From the NCBI RefSeq assembly GCF_016916835.1, contig NZ_JAFFIX010000008.1, positions 62,001 through 126,000 on the forward strand: a stretch of DNA of 64,000 bases. The letters are read 5' to 3'. This DNA comes from Actinacidiphila bryophytorum (GTDB taxonomy: Bacteria; Actinomycetota; Actinomycetes; Streptomycetales; Streptomycetaceae). Below are positions 1-8,283 of this stretch, piece after piece (position 1 is the first letter of the stretch; every line of letters starts with the position of its first letter). A program made the position numbers and the translations under genes. The notes below the pieces were generated by a model. It was not told the origin of the DNA. It worked only from the letters and a program-made list of their open reading frames with translations, and searched no databases.

Positions 1-26
1 AACCGCCGCATCCTCCCGGCACCCTG

Positions 27-45
27 AGGCCGGGTGTTCCGGCCT
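27..45 (-). terminator. Hairpin after the cation-efflux gene
   Basis: A 7 bp stem (AGGCCGG paired with CCGGCCT) closes a 5 nt loop. It lies 25 bp beyond the stop of the minus-strand transporter gene. No U-tract follows, as is common in high-GC actinomycetes. It is called from position and symmetry only. Confidence 0.4.
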
Positions 46-69
46 TCCGCGGCGCCCGGGGTCCGGGCG

Positions 70-1164
70 TCACCCGTCCCCGGGGTGGTCCTGGGGCGGG
101 CCGCCCCGGTCGGCCGCTTCCTCTGCCGCCACCGCCCGGTCGACCGCCTGGCGGCGTTCGCGGGCGCGGGTGCGTTCGGCGCTGTCGGCGTCGATGATGT
201 CGAGGAAGATCTCGGTGAAGGCCGGGCACCTGCGGTGCAGTTCGTCCTTGATGCGCACGCTGACCTCCTCGACCTGTTCGCTGTCGATGCCCTCGTGCAG
301 GTCCACGCGTGCCGCGAGCAGCGCGGTGTCCACGCCCAGCCGCATGGTCATCAGCGTGGTGACGGTGTCGATCTCCGGCTGTTCGGCGAGGATGCGGTAC
401 GCGTCCTGCTGCTGGCGCGGATCGGCGGCCTGGCCGACCAGCAGGTCGCGGGCGGCACGCCCGAGCCCGTAGGCGACGAGGACGAGCAGGACGGCGATGG
501 CGAAGGCCGCAGCGGCCTCCCAGCGCTGCGAGCCGGTGACCTGGTGCAGCAGCACTCCCCCGGCGGCCAGCAGCACACCGAGTACGGCGGTGGCGTCCTC
601 GGCGAAGACCGTGCGAACGGTCGGGTCCTTGCTCGCGGCGACCTCGCGCGCCAGGGAGCGCCCGTGCTGCCGCGCCCGGCCGTGCAGCTGCGCGGCGGCG
701 CGCAGCAGGGAGGTGCCCTCGGCGGCGAGCGCCACGCCCAGGACGGCATAGGTGGCCACGAAGCCGGCCGTCGACTGCTTCTCCGGCGTCACCCACGCGT
801 GGACGCCCTGGTAGAAGGAGAAGCAGCCGCCGGTGACGAAGATGCCGACCGCGGCGAGCAGCGCCCAGAAGAAGCGCTCCTTGCCGTAGCCGAAGGGGTG
901 GAGCGCGTCGGGGCGGCGCCGGCTGCGGCGGACCGAGGCGAGCAGGAAGACCTCGTTGAGGGTGTCGGCCACGGAGTGCGCGGCCTCGGCGAGCAGCGCG
1001 GGGGAAGCCGTCAGCACACCGGTGACGGCCTTGGCGACGGTGATGACGACGTTGGCGAGCAGGGCTACAAGGACGGTGCCGGTGGTCCGGCCGTCGTCCT
1101 TGTCCCGCTCGGCGCCGCGCGCCTGCGGCTGCGGGCCCCTGTCGCCGTCGCCGCCGGAGGTCAC
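70..1164 (-). CDS. Cation diffusion facilitator (CDF) family transporter
   Basis: This encodes a 364-residue membrane protein of the cation diffusion facilitator family, which exchanges divalent metal ions such as Zn, Fe or Mn for protons. The first helix carries the family pattern (AEAAHSVADTLNEV), followed by HPFGYGKERFFWA and more hydrophobic segments. The C-terminal part resembles the cytoplasmic ferredoxin-like domain (LMTMRLGVDTALLAARVDL). The GTG start at 1164 is chosen because it overlaps the stop of the STAS gene in GTGA, which implies translational coupling. The reading frame stays open upstream, but that part only shadows the STAS gene. The metal substrate cannot be told from the sequence. 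Confidence 0.87.
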   Translation of the reverse strand: MTSGGDGDRGPQPQARGAERDKDDGRTTGTVLVALLANVVITVAKAVTGVLTASPALLAEAAHSVADTLNEVFLLASVRRSRRRPDALHPFGYGKERFFWALLAAVGIFVTGGCFSFYQGVHAWVTPEKQSTAGFVATYAVLGVALAAEGTSLLRAAAQLHGRARQHGRSLAREVAASKDPTVRTVFAEDATAVLGVLLAAGGVLLHQVTGSQRWEAAAAFAIAVLLVLVAYGLGRAARDLLVGQAADPRQQQDAYRILAEQPEIDTVTTLMTMRLGVDTALLAARVDLHEGIDSEQVEEVSVRIKDELHRRCPAFTEIFLDIIDADSAERTRARERRQAVDRAVAAEEAADRGGPPQDHPGDG

Positions 1165-1610
1165 GGGCGGCGCGGCGCCTTTGCTGCCGCCAGGTGGGCG
1201 GGGACCACGGCTTCCGGGAAGACCTCGTCGCAGTGGGTGAGGGCCAGCAGTCGGGAGACCGCCGGCGAGACGGCCAGGACGGTCAGCTCGGCGCCGGTGG
1301 CGCGGGCCTTGGCGCGGGCGCGCAGCAGCACGTTCAGGCCGGCGCAGTCGAAGAAGCCCGTTCCCGTCAGGTCGACGTCCACACCGGCCGGGGTCGACTC
1401 CAGGCAGTCGGCGAGCACCCGCAGGAGGGTGTCGGCGGTGTCGAGGTCGACCTCGCCGTGGACCGCGATCCGGGTGCGGCCGAAGGCTTCGGTCATCCGG
1501 AGGGTGAGCCCGGATCGGAGGTGCCTGACCACCCGTGTTGCAGAGGCGGCCGGCAGCGCGGGCTCGCCGCGGTACGTGCCGTCGTACGACTGGTGGGCTG
1601 CACCTGCCAT
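1161..1610 (-). CDS. STAS-domain anti-sigma factor antagonist
   Basis: This 149-residue protein has one STAS domain over roughly residues 35-140, with GEVDLDTADTL and DLTGTGFFDCAGLNVLL. The serine usually phosphorylated in SpoIIAA/RsbV proteins falls in the D-(S/C)-x-G-L loop, which here reads DCAGL. Cysteine replaces the serine, so classical phospho-switching may not operate. The family binds anti-sigma kinases in partner-switching pathways. No RsbW-like kinase lies nearby; instead the gene is coupled by a 4 bp overlap to a metal transporter. An RBS-like GGGAGG stands before the ATG. About 200 bp separate it from the divergent regulator at 1815. Confidence 0.85.
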   Translation of the reverse strand: MAGAAHQSYDGTYRGEPALPAASATRVVRHLRSGLTLRMTEAFGRTRIAVHGEVDLDTADTLLRVLADCLESTPAGVDVDLTGTGFFDCAGLNVLLRARAKARATGAELTVLAVSPAVSRLLALTHCDEVFPEAVVPAHLAAAKAPRRP

Positions 1611-1759
1611 GGGTCGCGACCTCCCGGGTCTGAGGGTGTCCGTCTCGGTGGCGGTTCGGTTGTCGTGCGCTTCGGCCGGGTGGCCGTCGCAGGGCGATCA
1701 CGACCGCGTACCGGCGACACCAGCCTGCGATGCGGACGCGACCCCCGTCAAGCGATACG

Positions 1760-1773
1760 CGAAATATAATTCG
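1760..1773. promoter_or_regulatory. AT-rich near-palindrome in a divergent promoter region
   Basis: CGAAATATAATTCG is an inverted repeat (CGAA/TTCG arms, AT core). It lies between the STAS gene and the winged-helix gene, 42 bp before the latter's start. It could be an operator of that regulator or part of a promoter. No second copy was found to support it. Confidence 0.3.
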
Positions 1774-1814
1774 TGCTTTGATTGACCGGAATCCGCCGTC
1801 GTAGGATGTCCTGC

Positions 1815-2144
1815 ATGGATGATGCCGCCCACCCTCGAACCGGATGGACCTTCCTCACGAACCATGCCCGCGTCCTGGCCGCCATCGCCCGCAACCCCGC
1901 GATCCGGGTGCGGGACATCGCCGGGCGGTGCCTGCTGACCGAGCGCGCCGTCCAGAAGATCATCGCGGACCTGGAGTCCGACGGCTACCTCAGCCACACC
2001 CGCGCCGGACGCACCAACGTCTACGCGATCCCCACCGACACGCCGCTGCGCCACCCCGCTGACGCCGGTCCCACGGTGGCGGCGCTGCTGTCGCTGTTCG
2101 ACGTGGACAACGCGGCCAGAGCCGACCAGGACGGCACGAGGTAG
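1815..2144 (+). CDS. Small winged-helix transcriptional regulator
   Basis: This 109-residue protein is essentially one winged-helix domain. Residues about 12-75 hold the helix-turn-helix (IRVRDIAGRCLLTERAVQKIIADLESDGYL) and the wing (HTRAGRTNVYAI). It is of the MarR/ArsR-like type common in Streptomyces. ATG 1815 is preferred over 1782 because AGGA lies 8 nt before it and the upstream codons look non-coding. It is transcribed away from the STAS/transporter pair and may control it. The ligand is unknown. Confidence 0.8.
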   Translation: MDDAAHPRTGWTFLTNHARVLAAIARNPAIRVRDIAGRCLLTERAVQKIIADLESDGYLSHTRAGRTNVYAIPTDTPLRHPADAGPTVAALLSLFDVDNAARADQDGTR

Positions 2145-2154
2145 GAACCGGGCG

Positions 2155-2583
2155 TCAGCCCAGGTCCTGCGGCTCCGAGCCGAGGACCGTGTCGAGCAAC
2201 GCGCCGAGCTGGTCGAGCTGATCGGCCGACAGCGGCTCGAACGAGGTCGCGACCACGCCGTCGACCACCTCCTGCCCGGCCTCGCGGAGCCGGGCGCCTT
2301 CCCCGGTGAGCCGGTGCCGCACCGCCCGCCCCGGCCCGGGGACCCGCTCGATCAGGCCGCGGCCGGCCATGCGGACCGCGAGGGTGCCGAAGGACTGGTC
2401 GGTCTGGAAGGTCAGCACCGCGAGGTCGTGCAGCGAGGCGTCAGGCTGCGCATGCAGGTGCCGCAGGGTGTCCCACTGGACGAGCGAGAGCCCCAGCGGC
2501 GCCAGCGCCCGGCTCAGGGCGCGGTGGTGGCGGTACTGCAGGCGCTTCACTGCGAGGGCCACGTCGGCGGAGCGGTATCCCAT
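2155..2583 (-). CDS. MarR family transcriptional regulator
   Basis: This 142-residue protein has the MarR layout: an N-terminal dimerisation helix, a winged helix around residues 35-100 with SLHDLAVLTFQTDQSFGTLAVRMAGRGLIERV, then the wing and a C-terminal helix. The start at 2583 (MGYRSADV) fits the family better than the ORF's first Met ten codons upstream. It diverges from an alpha/beta hydrolase gene. The gap holds two perfect palindromes that probably bind this protein, so it likely represses itself and the hydrolase. Confidence 0.85.
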   Translation of the reverse strand: MGYRSADVALAVKRLQYRHHRALSRALAPLGLSLVQWDTLRHLHAQPDASLHDLAVLTFQTDQSFGTLAVRMAGRGLIERVPGPGRAVRHRLTGEGARLREAGQEVVDGVVATSFEPLSADQLDQLGALLDTVLGSEPQDLG

Positions 2584-2608
2584 GCCGCCGAGCCTACCCC
2601 AGGGCATC

Positions 2609-2666
2609 AGCATGCTTACCCAAGCATGCTTGTCTCATATTGCTTACCTAAGCTTCCTTAGGTAAG
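2609..2666. promoter_or_regulatory. Double palindrome operator between MarR gene and hydrolase gene
   Basis: Three symmetric elements lie in this 58 bp stretch. AGCATGCT occurs at 2609-2616. CAAGCATGCTTG is a perfect 12 bp palindrome at 2621-2632. CTTACCTAAG/CTTAGGTAAG is a perfect 10 bp inverted repeat with a 4 bp spacer at 2643-2666. GCTTACC is repeated in both halves. MarR dimers bind inverted repeats of this size, and the site overlaps both divergent promoter regions. Confidence 0.7.
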
Positions 2667-2703
2667 GTTCCTGATATCAGCCCTTCGACGGACGGCAGGC
2701 ATC

Positions 2704-3477
2704 ATGGACACCCCCGCGACCACCCGCACCCTCCGCATCGGCACCACGTGCCCGGTCGACATCACCGTCCGGGACCACGCCGGCGACCGGCCCTTCCTGC
2801 TGCTCCACGGGGGAGGCGGCGCCCCGACGATGGCCGGCTTCGCCGCACTGCTGGCCGGGCGCACCGGCTCGCGGGTGCTGCTGCCCACCCACCCCGGCTT
2901 CGCCGGTACGCCGAAGGCCGCAGGGCTGACCGGCGTCACCGCGCTGGCGCGCGCCTACGTCGCGATGCTGGAGCAGCTCGGCCTCACCGGCGTGACCGTG
3001 GTCGGCAACTCCTTCGGGGGCTGGCTCGCCGCGGAGATCGCCGCGCTGAACAGCCCCCGCGTCGCGGCGGCGGTGATCGTCGACGGTATCGGCGTCGAGG
3101 TCCCCGGTCACACGATGCTCGACGTCAGCGGGCTGTCGCGGGCCGAACTCCTGGCGCACTCCTTCCACGACCCGGACAAGGCCCCGGTCCCGCCCGGCGG
3201 CGGCACTGGCCCGAGCCCGGACGTCCAGGCGCTCATCGGCTACACCGGCCCGGCGATGTCGGACCCCGCCCTGGCCGGGCGGCTGGCCGCGGTCGACATT
3301 CCGGTCCACGTCCTGTGGGGCGAGAGCGACCGCGTCGCGACGCCCGCCTACGGCAAGGAGTTCGCCGCCGCGATACCGGCGGCCACCTTCACGCTGCTCC
3401 CCCGCACCGGCCACCTGCCGCAGGTCGAGACGCCGGAGGACGTGCTCGCCGCGCTGCTCACCGCGGTCGGTCGGTGA
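2704..3477 (+). CDS. Alpha/beta hydrolase
   Basis: This 257-residue alpha/beta-hydrolase fold enzyme has the oxyanion-hole motif LLHGGGGAP near residue 34 and the nucleophile elbow GNSFGG with Ser103. The likely acid is in LWGESDRV and the base in RTGHLPQVETP. Enzymes of this kind cleave esters, C-C bonds or epoxides; the substrate cannot be predicted. No signal peptide is seen, so it is cytoplasmic. It is divergent from a MarR regulator that probably senses its substrate. Its 3' end overlaps the convergent deacetylase/glycosyltransferase gene by 20 bp. Confidence 0.87.
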   Translation: MDTPATTRTLRIGTTCPVDITVRDHAGDRPFLLLHGGGGAPTMAGFAALLAGRTGSRVLLPTHPGFAGTPKAAGLTGVTALARAYVAMLEQLGLTGVTVVGNSFGGWLAAEIAALNSPRVAAAVIVDGIGVEVPGHTMLDVSGLSRAELLAHSFHDPDKAPVPPGGGTGPSPDVQALIGYTGPAMSDPALAGRLAAVDIPVHVLWGESDRVATPAYGKEFAAAIPAATFTLLPRTGHLPQVETPEDVLAALLTAVGR

Positions 3478-5824
3478 CGTCGCCGTACGGGTCGTGCCCG
3501 TACGGCGACGGGGCCTCGTAGTGGTCCCCGTAGAGCCCCGGCGTCTGGCCGCTGCGCAGGTAGGTGACCTCGCCGGCTCCCACCCCGCCATGGACCTCCT
3601 GCAGCCAGTCCTCGGCGAGTTCCCGCTGCGGGACGTGCCCGTCGGACGGGGCGGGTGCAGGCACCTCCGCCGGGGCGGACGGCACGGTGAGGCTGCCGTA
3701 GCGCTCCATGCGCTGCCAGCGCAGCCGGTTCCCCGCCAGGGCGGTGGCCACCGACTGGACGACGACCAGGTACATCAGCTGGCGGTAGACGAACTGCTGC
3801 AGCGGCAGCGTCCACAGCGCGCCCGGGCGCTCGCCGTCCAGCCGGAAGGCGTAGGCGCCCATGGCCGCCTGGAGGGCGAGGAAGGCCAGCCACAGGCCGA
3901 CGATGCGCAGCGGGTCGAGGAAGACCAGGCCGTAGACGGCGAAGACGTCGACCACCGGCGCGAGCAGCGGCAGCAGGACCTGGAAGAGGAGCAGGTAGAG
4001 CAGACCGCGGCGGCCCAGCTTCCCCGCGGCCCCGCCGGAGACGACGGCCCTGCGGTGCTTCCACATCGCCTGCAGCGTGCCATAGCACCAGCGGTAGCGC
4101 TGGCGCCACAGCGCTCCGAGTGACGCGGGCGCCTCGGTCCAGGCGACGGCGTCCTCCTCGTAGACCACCCGCCAGCCGTCCCGGCACAGCGCCATCGTCA
4201 GGTCGGTGTCCTCGGCGAGCGTCTCGTCGCTGACACCGCCGACCCGCAGCAGCGCGTCCTTGCGGAAGGCGCCGACCGCCCCGGGGACGGTCGGCATGCA
4301 CTGCCCGAGGTCGAACAGGCGGCGGTCGAGGTTGAAGCCGACGACGTACTCGATGTGCTGCCAGCGCCCCAGCAGGCCGCCGCGGTTGACGACCTTGGCG
4401 TTGCCGGACACCGCGCCGACCCGCGGGTCGGCGAAGGGCTGGACCAGGGCGCGGACCGCGTCCGGCTCGAAGACGGTGTCGCCGTCGACCATCACCAGCA
4501 GGTCGAACGAGGCGGCGGCGATCCCGGTGTTGAGCGCGGCCGGTTTGCCGGCGTTCGCCTGCCGGATCACCCGCACGTAGGGCAGGCGCAGCGACTCCAC
4601 CAGGTCGGCGGTGCCGTCGGTCGACCCGTCGTCGACGACCACGACCTCGACCGGGTGGTCGGAGGCGAGCAGCGAGCGGACCGCGGCCTCGATGCCCGCG
4701 CTCTCGTTGTAGGCGGGCACGATGACGGTGACCGGTTCCGTGACCGGTGGACCCCACGCCCTGCCGCGCCGCCTGACGTGCCGGCGGGCGGCGGCGACGA
4801 CCGCGGCGGCGCGCAGCACGGCGAGCACGCCTGCCGCGAGCAGCAGCCAGCCCAGGATCCGCAGCACCCAGGCACTGGCGGTGAGCGTCCCGATCAGGGC
4901 CAGGCCGAGCCGGTGGTCCCCCGCGCTCGCCGGGCGCATGGCCTGCGGGATGCCGACGGCGTCCCCGACGGTGGCGAAGGTGAAGCCCCGGGCGGCCAGT
5001 TGCGGCAGCAGCCGGTCAAGCGCCGCCACGGTCTGGGAGCGGTCGCCGCCCCCGTCGTGCATCAGCAGGATCTGGCCCGCGCTGCCGTGCGGTGTGGCGT
5101 TGGCGACGATCGCGGCGACGCCGGGGCGCTGCCAGTCCTCGCTGTCCTGGGTGGTCAGCACCGTGAGGTAGCCGTCGCCGCCTGCGGCCTCGACCGCGTC
5201 CCAGTCGCGGTCGTCCAGCGCGTCGTTGCCCGAGGAGTACGGCGGGCGCAGCAGCGAACTGGTCTTCCCGGTGGCTCCGGCCAGCGCGAGTTGCGCCTCG
5301 CGCAGTTCGAGCGAGCGCTGCCAGCCGGGAAGCCTGCCGAGGTTGGCGTGGGTGAAGGTGTGGACGCCGATCTCGTTGCCGTCGGCCAGGATCTGCCGGA
5401 CCAGCGCGGGATGGGCGGCGACCTCGGTCCCGACCACGAAGAAAGTGGCGTGCACATGGTGGCGGCGCAGGACCGCGAGGATCTGCGGGGTCCACCGCGG
5501 GTCGGGGCCGTCGTCGAAGGTCAGAGCGAGGGTGTGCGCCCGCGGGCGGGCGGTGCGGGCCGGGGTGGTGGCGCTGTCGATCACCGGGCCGCCGTGCACC
5601 ACCGCGGCGGGCACCCGGCCCGCGCTTCCGCCGCCCGCCCCCGCGGCGTCGTCGCCGATGCCGAACATGTGCCGCGTGTAGCCCTGGATGAGCAGCGCAC
5701 CGGCGAGTGTGAGAACCATCACGGTCAGCAGCAGCCAGTGGGTGCGCAGCGGCACGTTGCGCACGACGCCGCGTCGTCCGCGCCCGGCACGGCGCCCCTT
5801 GCGTACGGCCCTTCTGCGGCTCAT
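3458..5824 (-). CDS. matB: Bifunctional polysaccharide deacetylase / family 2 glycosyltransferase
   Basis: This 788-residue membrane protein joins two activities. After a basic N-terminus and a membrane anchor (about 30-47), an extracellular NodB deacetylase domain has TFDDGPDP (102-109), the metal ligands HTFTH (155-159) and RPPY. A second membrane segment near 310-345 leads to a processive GT2 domain with VIVPAYNES, MVDGDT, EDTDL and the QRYRW signature, then C-terminal membrane helices. It resembles streptomycete MatB, which with MatA makes poly-N-acetylglucosamine for pellet formation and adhesion. The symbol rests on architecture plus the small membrane-protein gene upstream, which it overlaps in ATGA. 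Confidence 0.8.
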   Translation of the reverse strand: MSRRRAVRKGRRAGRGRRGVVRNVPLRTHWLLLTVMVLTLAGALLIQGYTRHMFGIGDDAAGAGGGSAGRVPAAVVHGGPVIDSATTPARTARPRAHTLALTFDDGPDPRWTPQILAVLRRHHVHATFFVVGTEVAAHPALVRQILADGNEIGVHTFTHANLGRLPGWQRSLELREAQLALAGATGKTSSLLRPPYSSGNDALDDRDWDAVEAAGGDGYLTVLTTQDSEDWQRPGVAAIVANATPHGSAGQILLMHDGGGDRSQTVAALDRLLPQLAARGFTFATVGDAVGIPQAMRPASAGDHRLGLALIGTLTASAWVLRILGWLLLAAGVLAVLRAAAVVAAARRHVRRRGRAWGPPVTEPVTVIVPAYNESAGIEAAVRSLLASDHPVEVVVVDDGSTDGTADLVESLRLPYVRVIRQANAGKPAALNTGIAAASFDLLVMVDGDTVFEPDAVRALVQPFADPRVGAVSGNAKVVNRGGLLGRWQHIEYVVGFNLDRRLFDLGQCMPTVPGAVGAFRKDALLRVGGVSDETLAEDTDLTMALCRDGWRVVYEEDAVAWTEAPASLGALWRQRYRWCYGTLQAMWKHRRAVVSGGAAGKLGRRGLLYLLLFQVLLPLLAPVVDVFAVYGLVFLDPLRIVGLWLAFLALQAAMGAYAFRLDGERPGALWTLPLQQFVYRQLMYLVVVQSVATALAGNRLRWQRMERYGSLTVPSAPAEVPAPAPSDGHVPQRELAEDWLQEVHGGVGAGEVTYLRSGQTPGLYGDHYEAPSPYGHDPYGDVTDRPR

Positions 5825-6360
5825 CCGCGGCCGTGCGCGGTGTGCGTGGGAACGGGGTGCGTCGCGGTGCTCCTGCCGTGGGTGACGGTGGGCGTCGCGG
5901 TGGCCGGGCTCCCGGCTGCGGGTGCGGTGGTTCTGCCCGGCGCCGACGGGTGCGGCGACGCCGCCGCGGCGGTCGGTGCGCTGCCGGCGGTGGCCTTCGC
6001 CGATGGCGAGGCCGGGCCGTGGGCGCCGCCCTTGCCGGCGGCCGACGGCGTACTGCCCGCGGTGTCAGGAGCCGTGGCCCGCGGGGACGCGGAACCCGCG
6101 CCGTCGGCGTCCCCGGCCGGCAGCGGGAGGTACGGCGAGTCGACCGACGGGCCGCCGAGAGCGGCGCTGAGCAGCAGCGCGACGTACCCGGCGGCGGGTA
6201 TGACCAGGAGCCGACCGAACCGCCTGACCCGGCGCTGCCGCCGTCCTGACGGATCGACGAAGACCGGTCGGGCGGCCGTCGCGGGGTCGCCCGACCGGTC
6301 GTCTGCCGCCCTGGGCGCCGGGCGGGCGTCGGAGGGCGGATGTCCTACGGGGTGGTGCAT
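5821..6360 (-). CDS. Small single-pass Ala/Pro/Thr-rich membrane protein (MatA-position)
   Basis: This 179-residue protein has a basic cytosolic start, one membrane segment around residues 52-68 (LLVIPAAGYVALLLSAAL) and a long low-complexity Ala/Pro/Thr/Ser-rich tail outside the membrane. No enzymatic motif is seen. Its ATGA overlap with the downstream deacetylase/glycosyltransferase gene shows coupled translation, so it is probably an accessory or anchoring subunit of the exopolysaccharide synthase. It is in the position expected for matA, but low complexity makes homology hard to judge by eye. Confidence 0.65.
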   Translation of the reverse strand: MHHPVGHPPSDARPAPRAADDRSGDPATAARPVFVDPSGRRQRRVRRFGRLLVIPAAGYVALLLSAALGGPSVDSPYLPLPAGDADGAGSASPRATAPDTAGSTPSAAGKGGAHGPASPSAKATAGSAPTAAAASPHPSAPGRTTAPAAGSPATATPTVTHGRSTATHPVPTHTAHGRG

Positions 6361-6492
6361 AGCGGCGCACCATACAAGACGTCCGCCGCCGTGGCGACGC
6401 GGCGTATATTCCGGTCATCTCACCCTTTACCGATAAATACCGGTGCGTCGGACGGCCGTTGCGAGTCCGCCGGCACCGGCACCCCGGACCAG

Positions 6493-6523
6493 GGGTGTGA
6501 CGTTTCCCGGACAGGCCGCGCCT
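6493..6523 (+). promoter_or_regulatory. Putative ECF-sigma promoter upstream of the sigma operon
   Basis: GGGTGTGACGTTTCC is followed after exactly 10 bp by GCGCCT. The same two blocks with the same spacing recur at 13982-14012 before another gene. With TGTGACG as a -35 and the GCGCCT block as a -10, the spacing suits an alternative sigma factor, most simply the one encoded just downstream (autoregulation). This is inferred from the repeat; no transcript start is known. Confidence 0.5.
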
Positions 6524-6654
6524 CCCCCTAGGGAAGCAGCCTGGGTCCGGCCCGATCACCTGACCCCCGGAGCGGGCCGGACCCGGGTGTGGCACTCTGC
6601 TGCACAGGACACGGACGGCACTCGCGCGGTGCGGGCGGGCACGAAGAGGACTGG

Positions 6655-7251
6655 GTGGGCGAGGCGAGACTGCACCGGCACACGCGGATGGACGACGAGG
6701 CGCTGGGCGACGCGGTCGCCCGGGCACGTGCCGGGGAGGAGGCCGCCTTCGGCGTCGTCTACCGGGAGCTCCATCCGATGCTGCTGGGCTATCTGCGCGG
6801 ACTGATCGGGGACGACGCGGACGACATCGCCTCGGAGACCTGGCACGACATCGTCCGCGACCTCGGGGCCTTCCGCGGCGGCGGCCAGTCCTTCCGCGGA
6901 TGGGCTGCGACGATCGCCCGGCACCGGGCGCTGGACCACGTACGGCGCGGCCGCGTACGCCCGCGCACCACGGCACTCGACGAGAGCGTCGCGGACATGG
7001 TCGCCGAGCGCACCAGCGCCCGGGACTCCGAGGGTGCGGCCCTGGAGAACATCTCCACCGCACGGGCGCTCTCGCTGATCGCGGAGTTGCCGAAGGACCA
7101 GGCCGAGGCCGTGCTGCTGCGGGTGGTGCTGGGGCTCAACGGCCCCATGGCGGCCGAGGTGCTGGGGAAGCGTCCCGGCGCGGTGCGCACGGCCTCCCAC
7201 CGGGGGCTGATGCGTCTGTCGGAGCGCCTGAGAGGCGCTGAGGAGAAGTAA
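6655..7251 (+). CDS. ECF-type RNA polymerase sigma factor
   Basis: This 198-residue sigma-70 family protein has only regions 2 and 4. Region 2 (about 26-97) includes DDADDIASETWHDIVRDL and FRGWAATIARHRALDHVRR. Region 4 (about 140-193) includes LPKDQAEAVLLRVVLGL and the recognition helix GKRPGAVRTASHRGLMRL. GTG 6655 is chosen because AAGAGG lies just upstream; a longer frame opens at 6589. The membrane-protein gene 3 bp downstream is probably its regulator. A motif repeated elsewhere in the window lies 130 bp upstream and may be its own promoter. Confidence 0.88.
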   Translation: MGEARLHRHTRMDDEALGDAVARARAGEEAAFGVVYRELHPMLLGYLRGLIGDDADDIASETWHDIVRDLGAFRGGGQSFRGWAATIARHRALDHVRRGRVRPRTTALDESVADMVAERTSARDSEGAALENISTARALSLIAELPKDQAEAVLLRVVLGLNGPMAAEVLGKRPGAVRTASHRGLMRLSERLRGAEEK

Positions 7252-7254
7252 GGG

Positions 7255-8184
7255 ATGAACGAGAGCCACGAGTACGGCCTGCAAGACGACGACGCCCGGG
7301 ACGAGTCCGTCCCGGGCGGGCGCGGCCCGGGGCACGGCGGGCAGGACCTACCCGGCGAGCCGGGCGGCTGGCCGCGGCCGGCCGTCGCGGAACAGCTGCT
7401 GAACGGGGAGGACGTCGCCGACACCGACCCGCGTACCGCCGAGGTGGCCGGGCTGCTCGCGGCTGCGCGCGCACTGCCGCCGGGCAGGCCGCAGGACGAG
7501 GCCGCGGTGCTCGACGCCTTCCGCCGCGCGTCCGCCGCAGGTTCCGGCGCCCGTCGCACCGCGGTGGCGGTCCCGGTCGTCCGCGGCCGGCGGTGGCGTA
7601 CGGCTCGCGGGCCCCGCCCGGTCCGGCTGCTGGTCGGCGGCGCGCTGGCCGTCTCCGCACTCGGCGGCGTCGCGATCGCCGCGCAGGGCGGCGGCCTCCC
7701 GCACCCCTTCGGCTCCTCCGACGGCAGCACCCACGGCCCGTCGGCACCCGCGCCCACCGGCGGAGGTACGGGGACGGCGCCCGGCCTGCCGCGTACTCCC
7801 GGTGCGACGACCGGGTCCGCATCACCCAGCGCACTCCCCGGGACCGGGTCCCCCACGCCGGGGACGGTGTCCCCCGCGCCCGGTGTGCCGACCGCCACCG
7901 GCACCCGCGGGCTGTGCGAGGCGTACACGAAGGCGGAGCGCGAGGGAACGACGCCCGAGGGGTCGGTGATCGCGCGGCTCGCCGAGGCGGCGGGCAGCGC
8001 TGCCGGGGTCGACGCGTACTGCGCCGCGCTGACCGGCTCCTCCCCCGCGCCCGGTCACGGGCACGGGCAGCGGACCGCCCAGCCGCACCCCGGAGCGTCC
8101 TCGAACGTGCCCGTCGTGCCCAAGTCCGCCACACCGACCGGTGCGTCCGTCCGGGTCGCGCCGAGCGCGCCCCGGCACAAGTGA
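7255..8184 (+). CDS. Membrane protein cotranscribed with ECF sigma factor, putative anti-sigma factor
   Basis: This 309-residue protein has a cytoplasmic N-terminal part, one membrane helix at about 123-143 (VRLLVGGALAVSALGGVAIA) and an external Pro/Thr/Gly-rich stretch. A small conserved-looking block follows (about 218-262) with two cysteines (LCEAYTKAERE ... DAYCAAL). The start lies 3 bp after the sigma stop, so both share one transcript. Such partners usually hold the sigma factor at the membrane. The zinc-binding HxxxCxxC motif of ZAS anti-sigma factors is absent, so the role is inferred from gene order and topology. Confidence 0.7.
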   Translation: MNESHEYGLQDDDARDESVPGGRGPGHGGQDLPGEPGGWPRPAVAEQLLNGEDVADTDPRTAEVAGLLAAARALPPGRPQDEAAVLDAFRRASAAGSGARRTAVAVPVVRGRRWRTARGPRPVRLLVGGALAVSALGGVAIAAQGGGLPHPFGSSDGSTHGPSAPAPTGGGTGTAPGLPRTPGATTGSASPSALPGTGSPTPGTVSPAPGVPTATGTRGLCEAYTKAEREGTTPEGSVIARLAEAAGSAAGVDAYCAALTGSSPAPGHGHGQRTAQPHPGASSNVPVVPKSATPTGASVRVAPSAPRHK

Positions 8185-8209
8185 GAGCGGGCACCCGGCG
8201 GCAGAGGTG

Positions 8210-8239
8210 CGGGCCGGAGGGGGACGCCCCTCCGGCCCG
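8210..8239. terminator. Strong bidirectional hairpin terminator
   Basis: A perfect 13 bp stem (CGGGCCGGAGGGG with CCCCTCCGGCCCG) closes a GACG tetraloop. It lies between the convergent membrane-protein gene and the S53 protease gene, 26 and 45 bp from their stops, so it can serve both strands. Confidence 0.8.
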
Positions 8240-8283
8240 CGGCCGGTGCCCCTGCGGGGCGGGTGTGACCGGTCAGGACGGGG

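Noticed and set aside
4355..6436. A 693-codon plus-strand frame opposite the deacetylase/glycosyltransferase gene
   Set aside because: Its composition (Gly/Arg/Asp/Gln-rich) is typical of antisense shadows; the minus strand has clear domain motifs.
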